Below, piece after piece: positions 19,901-30,200 of a stretch of 64,000 bases of DNA. Position numbers and translations under genes: made by a program. Source of the stretch: Scolanthus callimorphus (lineage: Eukaryota; Cnidaria; Anthozoa; Actiniaria; Edwardsiidae); contig CM066924.1 in NCBI GenBank assembly GCA_033964015.1, positions 1,860,001 through 1,924,000 of the forward strand, written 5' to 3'. The notes beneath the pieces were generated by a model, which saw only the letters and a program-made list of their open reading frames with translations, did no database searches and had not been told where the DNA came from. The stretch's first letter is position 1. Each line of letters starts with the position of its first letter.

Positions 19901-22900
19901 ATTTGACTTGCTAGAAGACAAACATGTGCCACCTTCGTTTTCCGGTCTTCGTTTTCCCATCTTCGTTTTCCCACCTTCGTTTTCATCTTCGTTTTCCGGT
20001 CTTCGTCTTCAATCTTCGTTTTCGGTCTTCATTTTCCGAACACCATGCTCACATCATGACTAAACGCCAGTCTGACTTACTTCTCCTCCTTGTTATTGAA
20101 TGGCTTCCACTTCTGATTGGTTTGTTCTAAAATGGCTTCCAATCCTGATTGGTCTGTTATTAAATGGCTTCCACTCCTGATTGGTTTGTGTTGAATGGCT
20201 TCCACTCCTGATTGGTTTGTTGTTGAATGGCTTCCACTCCTGATTGGTTTGTTGTTGAATGGCTTCCACTCCTGATTGGTTTGTTGTCGAATGGCTTCCA
20301 CTCCTGATTGGTTTGTTGTTGAATGGCTTCCACTCCTGATTGGCTAGTGGTTGAATGGCTTCCACTCCTGATTGGCTAGTGGTTTGTATTTGCGTCTATA
20401 GTTTTCAACACTCATCTAAAATCTGCATTCTAAATCCCCGCCGGAACTGCAATGTTCTTGTCACGCCAGTGTTGCGTGAATGTTGCAGGACAATTTACCT
20501 CATGTGTCATGTCCTTTAATACCAGAGCTTGTCATGTTGGTTCGTGTGTCCTTTTTAGTGGCTGTGTGTCCCCTTTGTCCTAACTCACGATGCTGTTGGA
20601 AACATTGTCGAGAGCAGCTCAAGATGGCTCGGCACCATAACCAAAGACACATGTGGAAACTGGACGGACTGACTTTGCAATTTGTATGTATTGAATTTCT
20701 TTTCAAAATGAAACAATTTTGCTCATGACAATAAAACCAGTAAATCCGTTGCATCGCGACCCACGTTTTCAAAAACAATCAAATTATTTTTGACGAATTT
20801 TTGTCTTTGCTGTTCCGTCAATAAAACTCCTGAGCCAATGAAACTCTGCCCTGTTTCGCCTAGCGCATTCAACTGGCTTCCCTAGCTGTCTCTCAGACAA
20901 GTGTCGCGACGGAAAGCCAGGTGACTGCACTAGGCGAAACAGGGCAAGGACCTGATTGGCTCTTAAGATTTGACTTACGGAACAGCAAACAAAAACGCGG
21001 GTCGCAATGCAACGATATTAGCTGTAAACCTTATTTTATTTAGCTATTTTATGTTATTTAACTTGATGATGACACATAATTGCGCCCACCTTCGTTTGGC
21101 TTTCAAGATTTTTGCATGTTTTCATATCTTGTACAAATTTAGCTGAACTTTGATTGTTGATAATCAAAAGCCCCTAACGTGGCCATTAAAATCCACACTG
21201 GATGTATGTCATTCATTCGGGATGAAGCTGTTCGCACGCCCAATGCAACCCTGTATTCGATCGTTTATCATTGTTGTTAATTGCGCGGAGCGAACCGGCA
21301 TAAATATCTTTTCAATTGTAATCAGTTCAAACTGTTGACAATTTTTTTTATTTGACATAGGAGGAGAGTTAATTTCTTTGAAAATCTCGAAATAAGGCGG
21401 ACAAACAAAATGTTATACTTGTTTCACTTAAAGAAGCGAAAATATCGCACTATTTTCCCTTAATCAGCCGACTGGATGGATGCTTTCTCCGACTTGACAT
21501 GTTTCCAGCTATACGAACGCGCGCGCTGCATGTCGGTAGATGTGGGACTTTTGTCAAACAAACTGCTAAAAAGCGCGCGCAGCATTCTGGTAGTTATGGG
21601 ACACGGCTTGGCCATTTCTGAATAAAGAAGAGCGCGCGTGCTTATAGCTGGATCGTCCATTGCAAGGCTGAAATGACGTCTGGTTGGGGCTCTTGTAAAC
21701 GTTCCGTTTATCCACAGATGCTTGGATCAGTTGCTGTACAAGAGTATTGGCAACGTCCTCTTGCGTGTAAAAGCACAAAAGTCGCTATTCATTCGACCTA
21801 CATTGCAGCTTTGTCACCGCTATCTTCTGTATTCCTTCAACCCTCATCGGAGCCGCTGCAGCTTCTACAGGTATGTCCTCTTCTGTTTCCCTAGTTAAAG
21901 TGAGTCTGTCACGCAACTGCGCAGCTGTTCAGCGCATCTCAAAACAAAGATGGCCAGCGAAAGCTAAAAATTAAACCTCGAAAACAATCGTTTATAATCT
22001 CGCTATTTCTCGATCCATCGGACCATCTTTTTAAGTTTACATATTCTTAAATAGTTATCTGATAGGATGGTCTAGTTAGTTTTGCTGATGAATCAGAGTG
22101 ATCGCTCCTGGAGCATGCGCGCGATGCGCGCATCGTGCCAGGCCCTTTAAGCGGAGCCGACGATGCGGGTGGCAAATGCTTGGGTGAGACGATTCCCGGT
22201 AAGACGATTAGTCTAGTGATTAGAGGGATTTAGAAACAGGACGTCGTGCGGTCACGAATGGCCGCTCGCGGAGGTACGGGCCAATAAGATTTAAGATTCG
22301 TCAATGCGCGCGCAACCTCACGACCACGTCCTCTGCATCGCTCCTTATTGTTTCGAGACGAGAGCGACTGGGAGCGAACTAGCGCGAAAGACCTCATGGG
22401 AAGGGCGTAGAACAACGAACGGTTCCCAAGATTCTTTGCGCACTCGCTACCAGAGCTCTGCACTCGCTAGAGGCTCGTGCTGTCAGGCGACCTCTCTCTG
22501 CTCCTATACTAAATAGAGACGCCTAGGGACGAGGCAAAGCCGTGCTCCTATTAATAAGATATCTTAGGATGTCACTGGGCCTCTTGGCTAATTAAACATA
22601 GAGTTATTCCCGCAAATTACACTCCCGTTTGACAGGCCTATATTATTTCTTCAGCTACTCCTAGAAAACTGCATACACGTGGGAATTATAGTGCTTACAC
22701 AGCACGCCACGATCTCCAATGGGCGGCTGCAGCTATAATGCACACGCGCGCTGCATGTCGGTAGATGTCAGGGACATTTGTCGAACCAAACTATTAAAAA
22801 AGCGGGAAAAAGCGTGCCCACTTGTGGGACACGGCTTGGGCATTCCTGAATAAAGAAGAGCGCGCAGCTTATAGCTAGAATGGTCCATTGAGGACTTTGC

Positions 22901-24185
22901 TGAAGGACGCGAAAATAAACAGGAACTTGAACATCCCACCGGCAGAACAACGATCATAATAATATAAGCCATCCATTTTATTTTCGGCAATTCAGCCTCA
23001 TCAGCAAAAACCTCGACAAAAGAGAGGCGGCCGCCGTTGCTTTATGTTCAAAATCGGCGCTTTCGCTAAGAGGCATAAACAGACAGACAGACAGCTGACC
23101 CGGGAGTCTCCCTCTACTGACTATGCTCTTAGTAATGGAGGACTTTCCTTACAAGAATTTCAAATTGTTTTTCAACAGACTGGACATCAACTGCATTGAA
23201 CACAACAGACATTGACCCTGTTTGACTCTTCCTACATCCCTTTTGTATCTGACCCCGACACCTGTGATGTTTATTGGACTTGGAGCAGTGGCTGCTGCTG
23301 TGATGTCATCAACCGACTCTGTCTTTCTCTCTGCAAGCAACTTGCTTGTGCACAACATTTACAAGCAAGTCTTCAGGCCTAAGGTGTGTTACTGCGATTT
23401 TTCTTAATTCTGCGAACTCCCTCAGATGCGTTTGGCTTACGTCAGTTATCAAACCTTTGAGTTAGGGACCGATCGTTTATAACGTCTACGGGGGGGGGCG
23501 GTGGAATTGGTGGGGGTAAAATTAGAAGACATAGATTTAGGGGGGTACTTTTTTGGCACCCTCTCTCAAAAGAGGGGGTAATTTTTCAGGGACACTGTGT
23601 TTCAAACTAAATAAAATATGTACAAGCTATCGCGTCGTGGCATACAGCGCTACGCCAATAGCAGTACGCCAATTTCGGCGCGCTTCGCGCGCAAACGGAA
23701 TGTACAAAATAGTTTTTGAGTACGTGCGCAATGGAATGGCTACGAATGTCAGTACAAGGAAATATATCTTGGCCAGGAGGAAAAAAACTAACTCTCCCCA
23801 AAAAGGACGCTCTGCAGAATAAGCATCGAAGTGTCCCAGTTCGAAAAAAGAAGGCCTAATTATTAGGCAAGCGTGAGTTCCACTTTACGAGATAGAGATT
23901 CGTCATTTTGACCCTGCTTTACGCACGTCATTGCGATCTTGGTTTACTACACACAGCAAATGAATGTCATCTACATTTCTTTGAGGTTTGGTGAAATGCG
24001 TTCATATCATGCATAAAAAATTAGGGCGCGCTTTGCGCGCAACAAAAAAGAGAAATTTCTGTAAATGGCCTTCCACTTAGTCAAACGGGAATCTGGTTAC
24101 AGCAGGGTGGGGGTAAGCTTGTATCGCCTTTTTAATGAGGGGGGTGCGAATTTAACATTCAATAAATTTAGAAAACCACCGCCCC

Positions 24186-24237
<52 letters not shown>

Positions 24238-26101
24238 TAATAAACGATCGGTCCCTTAAGTCCACGCATATTTTCTCAGTTTGGTTCATTCTCGTACCCA
24301 GATCTCCCCGACTCGTCTGCTCGCGGGACGGCTCTGTTGACATCCATTTCAGGGCCTTCGCCGATTGGCTAATTTGAACGTGAGACATGCGCAGAAAGTT
24401 GTTCTCTCATCGGCTCTGTATCAAATCTCGCGCATGCGTCAGTGGCTGTCACCAGAGCCTCCCCGCTAGGTGAACGAGACGGGGGAGATCTAGGTTCGAG
24501 AATGAGTTTGGTTGCATTTTATAGAGAAAAAAAGATGTGTTATGAAGCCTACAAGCTAGACCCCATCAGTTCACAAGATATATCATCTGCCTGAGTGGTT
24601 CACCATTTGATTGACGGAAGCCAAACCGCGGTTTGTTGGTCAGTATAGAGTTCGCAGAATTATGAAAATCACAGTAACACGCTTTGTTTTGACGATACAA
24701 CTAACATTATCCAGGGTAAAACAATCACCTGCTATAACCAAGAGTGGATTAACAAGAGTTAGAATCTTCGTACTGTATTTGTCCACATCACAGTCAGAAA
24801 AAAGTGTCTATTTTTAGATTTGAATTTCGCGCGCGAAAGTATTCGAATCCCCTCTTGATTCCTCTGATCATCGTATACCCAGCACACAAAAATAGAGAAT
24901 ATCCTACCTTATCTTTGCGACTTTAAAGGTTTTTCGAATGATCTGTGATTTAATTTTAGGCTGGATCTCACAACTCTTCGCGTGGCGAGAAAGTGGAACC
25001 CTGTGGATGACGAATTTTAGCGGGAAACCTTGTAGTTCTAAAAATAGGCACCTACCTGACTGTGATTCGGGCGTACATAGTAAATATGGAAACTCTTGGT
25101 AATCCACTCTTGCTATACATATTTACCTCGTTGCTATTTTTCTTAGGCATCAGATGAAGAGCTAAGATGGGCGCTGCGATGTGCTATTCTTTGTGTGGCG
25201 GCGTTAGGATCTGCACTCGCGATATATAGCGCCTCCATTTTAGCATCATCCTCTGGTCTGGAGACTGTTGTATATCATCGTCTTCCCGCAGTTCATAACG
25301 CTCATGTGGGCAGAAAGAATTGTAAACACGTATGGAGGAGTGATGGGCTATATTGTTGGTTTGCTCATGAGGCTCCTGGTGGGAGAGGTTACCATTTCTT
25401 TGCCAGCCGTTATCAAGTTCCCACTTTATACTGAGGAGACGGGAAACAACATGTTCCCAATGAAAACGTTTGTCATGATGTCCTCGCTGGTCACTATTTT
25501 CGTGGTTTCATACTTGATGAAGGTGAGAGTTTACCTTATATTTAGGATGCGTCGGCGGTACCCAGGTCAATTATTTTACAGTAGGTAAATGAAGTCCAAC
25601 ACCAAGACAAACAGGTTGAAAAATAACGAAGTTACCAAAAAGCAGGCCCCCGTTTTACAGCCATACCTTAAGGCCAGCCGCAAAGACAGGCAGAATGACC
25701 AGTGAGGGGCACCCAACGAAATGAATGGTGCAAAATACGGTAGCTAAAATAACACTATAGGTCATTTCTGAGTATACAAATGACTGACTGGGGTCTTAAA
25801 AGAACTTTTAATTCACAGTCGTGCGAATTTACAGGAAAGACTCGGATTTGTTATTTTCATAGTTGAAGATCTGCTTTTACCCGAAATTTGTACTTTTTCA
25901 TCATAGATTCTATTTAAAAGGCAGATTCTATCGCCTAAATTGGATGTCCTTCATTGCTTTGATGGAACAAGAGCCCAGCACGTGACTGACATGCAAGAAT
26001 CGCGTGACAACAGGGGAGCAGATTTGGAGGACGGCCATGGATCACGTGACGACAAGGGAGTGTATATTAATGATTCCGAGAGCATAGACACCAAACTGTG
26101 A
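13993..26101 (+). CDS. high-affinity choline transporter-like (SLC5 family), copy A, 8 exons
   Basis: Exons: 13993-14157, 16729-16841, 18315-18614, 20559-20683, 21718-21870, 23179-23383, 25147-25522, 25907-26101. The product should be a sodium-coupled multi-pass membrane transporter of the CHT1/SLC5A7 group, which supplies choline for acetylcholine synthesis. Family-typical stretches: AATWIGG-type exon 2 start, LVSAAIAFVYTLIGGLISV with AYTDVIQM (exon 3), WLGTI (exon 4), GSVAVQEYWQRPLA (exon 5), FIGLGAVAAAVMSSTDSVFL (exon 6), ASDEELRW and YIIVFPQF then NTYGGVMGYIVGLLMRL (exon 7), and LSPKLDVLHCFD in the C-terminal tail (exon 8). Exons 1 to 7 each contain frame breaks: 14065-14067, 16811-16812, the exon-3 acceptor 18314, 18603-18604, 20671, 21810-21812, 23221-23223 and 25258-25262. 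Seven fit one missing homopolymer base; the last fits two missing bases. Corrected length is 1,641 bp (546 residues). No nonsense substitution was seen. A real pseudogene is the alternative; substrate is inferred. Confidence 0.88.
15954..16252. mobile_element. MITE built from a repeated GACGAACAAATCGTC word
   Basis: Ends GGCCGTGTTCACACTAGAGA and TTCTAGTGTGAAAACGGCC are inverted. The body repeats ACGAACAAATCGTC many times in both orientations, so the element is almost entirely self-complementary. Intron 1 of copy A. Confidence 0.8.
18637..19060. mobile_element. family 7 element (CTTACAGACCTTCCAAATAAGG), two facing copies
   Basis: The left half (CCGCGCGGGTTGCCTGTGGT ... CTTACAGACCTTCCAAATAA) matches 33670-33956. 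The right half (TATTAGGAAATCTCCCTT ... CGTCGCCATTTTGTTT) is the inverted form and matches 31462-31735. Intron 3 of copy A. Confidence 0.7.
19203..20045. mobile_element. 843-bp foldback element with ~200-bp inverted arms and 10-bp target duplication
   Basis: Arms 19203-19400 and about 19846-20045 are inverted copies, starting GGTGTTCGGAAAACGAAGAC and rich in GAAAACGAAG repeats. TGCTCACATC at 19193-19202 and 20046-20055 flanks it as a direct duplication. Long arms with 9-11 bp duplications are typical of Mutator-like elements; that class is inferred. No transposase. A second element (19404-19705) is inserted in it. Confidence 0.8.
19404..19705. mobile_element. hAT-like MITE nested in the foldback element
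   Basis: Ends CAGGGGCGTAGCCAGC and CTGGCTACGCCCCTG are inverted and of the kind found on hAT elements. TGTCC occurs directly on both sides (19399-19403, 19706-19710); hAT normally leaves 8 bases, so the duplication seems shortened or altered. Internally G-rich then C-rich, no ORF. Confidence 0.65.
20097..20385. repeat. ~32-bp minisatellite (AATGGCTTCCACTCCTGATT)
   Basis: About nine tandem copies of AATGGCTTCCACTCCTGATT plus GGTTTGTTGTTG. Minus-strand open frames through it (QEWKPFNNKPIRSGSH periodic) are repeat artefacts. It ends ~170 bases before exon 4 of copy A. Confidence 0.9.
20735..21022. mobile_element. MITE with inverted CGTTGCATCGCGACCC ends
   Basis: Left terminus CCGTTGCATCGCGACCCACG is mirrored by CGGGTCGCAATGCAACGAT. 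Nested inside, GCTGTTCCGTCA, TGCCCTGTTTCGCCTAG and AACTGGCTTCC also have inverted partners, so nearly the whole element folds back. Half of it recurs at 2150-2290. Intron 4 of copy A. Confidence 0.75.
21482..21662. repeat. dispersed repeat, family 8 (GCTGCATGTCGGTAGATGT), copy 1
   Basis: Shares GCTGCATGTCGGTAGATGT, GGGACACGGCTTGG, CTGAATAAAGAAGAGCGCGC and TTATAGCT with 22736-22885; a more diverged inverted relative is near 40970-41055. It sits just before exon 5 of copy A. Confidence 0.7.
22736..22885. repeat. dispersed repeat, family 8, copy 2
   Basis: Same ordered blocks as 21482-21662 with small differences. Between exons 5 and 6 of copy A. Confidence 0.7.
24187..24236. repeat. 50-base poly-C tract
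   Basis: An unbroken run of C. Length is probably unreliable in any assembly. Intron 6 of copy A. Confidence 0.95.
24286..24507. mobile_element. inverted-repeat element, family 2, copy 2
   Basis: Left CATTCTCGTACCCAGATCTC and right GAGATCTAGGTTCGAGAATG are inverted, each followed inward by CTCGTC and GGCTCTG(G/T)TGACA. Complete copy in intron 6 of choline-transporter copy A. Confidence 0.8.
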
Positions 26102-26284
26102 TCTGTAACTGTGATCTGTAATTTTCTAAAAATAGAAAGGTCAGGAAAAACTAGAAAAGCCCGTTAGAGGCTCCTCCTTATATGGGCTCCTAACACATAT
26201 CAAGATAAATGTGTCGTTTTGTCAATGTCAACCCGTGCATGACGCGGGCTACCTGTGTTTGAATTTCCGGGCTCCTGGGGCCAA

Positions 26285-26290
26285 AATAAA
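26285..26290 (+). terminator. candidate poly(A) signal of choline-transporter copy A
   Basis: AATAAA, 184 bases after the stop codon. Only the hexamer supports it. Confidence 0.35.
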
Positions 26291-26659
26291 GATGGCGGCC
26301 TACAAGAACAGCGATTCTCTCCAAAACTTGCTTTTGGCGATCTTTTTGACAATTTAGGGCAAGAATTAAGCTAGGAAAAACTTCTGGACTTCCAAATATG
26401 GTAAGTAGAAACTTCCATATAAGGAAATTTTAGAAAACGACACATTTCAACGGAACTTGCTTGATAGTGATACTAAAACTTATTATTCAGCACATCGATG
26501 CACTGCCCAAATATGGTCATTGGAACGCCAATAGCTGTCTCTGTACATGACAGCTATCCTGCGATATCCGTCTCTGAGGAAAATATGATGTTTTGAGCTC
26601 GTAAATAATACCCAAAAGTCATGTTTTTCGGGGTTTTTGTGCTATCGATGTGCTGAATA

Positions 26660-26782
26660 ATAAAACCATTATCCTGCTCGATTTTGCAGAATATCGTCTG
26701 ATTTTAGCCAACTCGGGACTTTGTCCCTCGTCGGCTAAGTATCAGACGATATTCTGCGCAATCTCGCAGGATAATGGTTAAA
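26660..26782. repeat. hairpin
   Basis: AACCATTATCCTGC and CAGAATATCGTCTGAT are mirrored by ATCAGACGATATTCTG and GCAGGATAATGGTT. A larger inverted pair (CAGCACATCGATG and CATCGATGTGCTG-like) starts near 26490. It lies between the convergent 3' ends of copy A and the galactosidase gene. Confidence 0.65.
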
Positions 26783-26950
26783 TATGCGCAGTGTTCCATG
26801 TGTGGGTATTTCCGCATGTTTCCGTCTCACTTACTCACGAGAAGTCGATCTGTAGTGTAGTAATAATCTTCATTCGGAATTATTTCAGAAATAGCTAATC
26901 TGGTCTTGACGAATGGGGCCCCGTTTGACAAGCTCGCTTGGACTACTGTT

Positions 26951-27247
26951 TAACAATTAGACCTCAAGCCGAATGTGCTATGATGAATAGACCATGAGGC
27001 CGAAGGCCGAATGGTCTATTGATATCATAGCACATGAGGACGAGAGACCTAATTGTTTTATAAGTATAAACCAACTAGTTGGTCGGTTTTGGCAATGAAT
27101 TCCATTATTTTATGTTGAAAAAATCAAGTTTTCTTGCAAAGAAAGGTGATGGTTTTGCCAGGCACGGTCTATCACTAATAGACCATTAGTAGCTCAGCCA
27201 ATCAGAATGCAGGATTTGTAATAGACCATTAGTTGGTTAATACTAAA
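26951..27247. mobile_element. MITE, family 3, copy 2, next to the galactosidase stop codon
   Basis: Near-identical to 5857-6144 and 40568-40856 over ~290 bases. Its right edge is ~20 bases from the stop codon of the minus-strand galactosidase gene, so it probably forms part of that gene's 3' UTR. Confidence 0.85.
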
Positions 27248-27265
27248 TCTAGATAGCCACGGAAG

Positions 27266-30200
27266 CTACGCGGGTCTGTCCGTCTTCTTGTTGCCAGTGT
27301 TAGTGCCGTGCAGGGGGGAAAATCCGGCATTAATAACCGGAGTAGCAGCGAATGTAACAAAGCACTTTCAGGGCAATCACAGGGGTTCTCATCTAGCTCC
27401 AGCATCACTAGCGTGCTAGTCCGCTGCCCAGTACTCAACACATTTGCAGGCACATACAGAGTCTTCTGGGGACCAACCGCTGGCCAGTATCGTCCGAGGT
27501 TAAACATCATTGATATACACTTGACCTGTGTGGTGATACAAGGGAACATTTTTAAGGCGTACTCTGGGACCTAATCTCGCCTTGTCTCGCAGCTCCTAAT
27601 TGGCACAATTTTTCCTTATCTCGCTTTGTCTCGTCCTATCTCGCCTATCTCGCTTTATCTCGCCTTATCTCGCCCTATCTCGCCTTATCTCGCCTTATCT
27701 CGCCTTATCTCGCCTTATCTCGCCTTATCTCGCCTTATCTCACCTTATCTCGTCCTATCTCGCCTTGTCTCGCAGCTCCTAATTGGCACAATTTTTCCTT
27801 ATCGCCTTATCTCGCTTTTCAGTAGACCGATCCCGTCTTCGCATTAATAATCACTAAACAATGGTCAGTTTTCCCTATGGAATTCAAAATGTCAGAGCAA
27901 CAAAAACTCGAAATTCGAAGATTTTTAATGAATTCTTAAGCATTTCGTGACGAAAATATAAAACCCATATACCATGAGCAAACTTCTGACACTTTCCTGC
28001 ACTCATTGAATCACACAAAAAATGTTGCGGATTAATTGCGGCATGACTGGGTGGCGTCATGGTTGTGTAACTCACATTGGCCCAGTTTCAGGTCAACGAA
28101 ATTTTGAACAAAACGCAGCTGTGTATTAAGAAGTCACGTGTCACCGCGTGATAGTGTTTTTACTTGGCTTGGTTAATATAGAAGCCAGTCACGTGACACG
28201 TGCTTACCGCGTGCTAGCGGTTTTACTTGGCTTGTGATTGCTTACGAGAAAACCATTCAGTGTTTAACTTGGTTCAGAAACCATCGCGTGTGTACCGCGT
28301 GATAGCGTTTTGCGTGGCTGGTGACTGGCCAATGGAAGCCATTAAAAGCAACTTTTTCTCTTTTTCATGATTGGCGTATTTAGTCTTACTGCAGTAATTT
28401 GAAATTTGTCTACGCAAAAAAACAACAAAATAGCGGATTTTTACATCATACAACTTACCTTAGACCAGTTATCCGTGTGTATAAATGTGTCCCTACTTAT
28501 GCCATCTTGGGCTGCTGGGATCTCTCCGCGAAAAAAGTAGGCGCATTATAATCGGACGTGATGTTTTCGCTGCCTCCGTATTTACTCAAACTCTCCCAGA
28601 ACAGGTTAACAATTTGTTAAAGTCCAACGGGTACATTTTCCAGTTCAGAAGCACATCATTGCCTAGGGTCACGTTTCCAAGGATCCCTTTAGGGTCCACT
28701 AAACGAGGCCCATGGTTTATACGTCCCATGTTTCAACCCAAGATTTGGAGGGAAAGGAATTCCCCGACAGTGATTGTCGCCGAGGTGTCACCAACGCTGA
28801 TTATAGTAGCTTGTCGAATCTAGAGAATTAGGAAGGAGATTGCGTACAATGTCAGGGGCTCAAATAGGGCCGTCCCTCTCTAGTATTTTCCTATTGATAA
28901 GGTATTTTGACAGACCTAGTTATTTTTAGAACGGTTTTACCTCTACAATTGTAAAGTTTTAGTTTTACGAGCGAATCAAACTCGTTTATCAGTAGCTAGC
29001 TTTAAGGCTGGTTTCCATAAGGTCGAATCTGTCTATCTGTCGTATCAGTCGACCGTGAAACAATGGAAATTGTTTTACAGACGCCTATCATCATCTGCAA
29101 GATATGCACGTGCAAGCCCCTGTTTCCTGTTGTTATCTGCTATTGTCATTCTAAATATACGTGACCGCAGCGGCATAGATACAAGAGTAAATTTCCAATC
29201 TAAAAATAGCTAGTTTTGTCAAAACGCCTCATCAAGAACATATATCATAGGATCTCCCTACTTATGAGTCCCTGGGGTTTATTCATCCTGCGATATGCAC
29301 AGAATATTGTGATACTTAGCCGACAATACTAACCTTTCAAACATAGATGATAGCCCTGTCCCTTATGCCTGGGATACTAATTTTCACTTTCGTGTTGTTT
29401 AAACTTGTCTGGAATCTGAGTTTCGTACAGTACGAACCCTAGTCCTGGTCTAGTTGCTCCATGGTCAGGGGGGTGATTGACCTCAGGGAGGGACGGGTGA
29501 GATGATTTGCAGTACATCTAACAGGCGCCCCATCTAACAGGAAACAATACCATATATCATGCACTTTATTTCAATTGAGGTTGCCGGCTTTGTGAGCGAT
29601 CAAACATATGACCCAGACCCAAAAGGTGTATTAGTATAGAAGGGACCGAATTACCCGTCCCTCCTCATTAATTCAACTTCAACCACAGTTGAAAGAACGG
29701 CAAAAGGACACCTGTGTAGACAATAAACCGCAAGCTCATTCATTCCGCGTGGTTACGCTCATTCATTCAGCGCAAAGCTCATTATGTATTCACCCGCAAA
29801 ATAAGAGTATTCCCGCAAAAAAAGGTAATTCGGTACCTCGTATACTACTGGCGGTATGGTTAGAAACAACCTCACTGGTCTGGCTATTATAGTCTACAAA
29901 ACCGCACTGCGCAAAATCGACGGTGAGTCATTGATTTGCCTACCCGCTTGAGATGGACACGGCCGTAAGCATGTTTAGGCGTGTCAGGCGGTGGGGCTCC
30001 AGGGGGTGGACCGTTATAGTATGCGATGACCTCTACCAGGGACCCATACTTGTCAGTGATGTCACCAGCTTCCGTAATGGGGGCATCGTAATCGTAACTG
30101 GTGGGTTGTGGCTGGTAGCTACTAATCTTGTCATCACAGTTTGCACCTGTCCCAAAAGGTAATGACAAATAAATACATACTTTATTTACTGACTGAGGCC

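Noticed and set aside
20077..20365. Minus-strand ORFs with periodic IRSGSHSTTNQSGVEA peptide
   Set aside because: Readings of the 32-bp minisatellite.
13993..26101. Calling choline-transporter copy A a pseudogene
   Set aside because: The breaks are almost all single lost homopolymer bases, splice sites and residues are conserved, and neighbouring genes show the same pattern; sequence error is the simpler reading, though not proven.
28485..28823. 112-codon plus-strand ORF
   Set aside because: Shadow of the minus-strand galactosidase exon 28819-28459.
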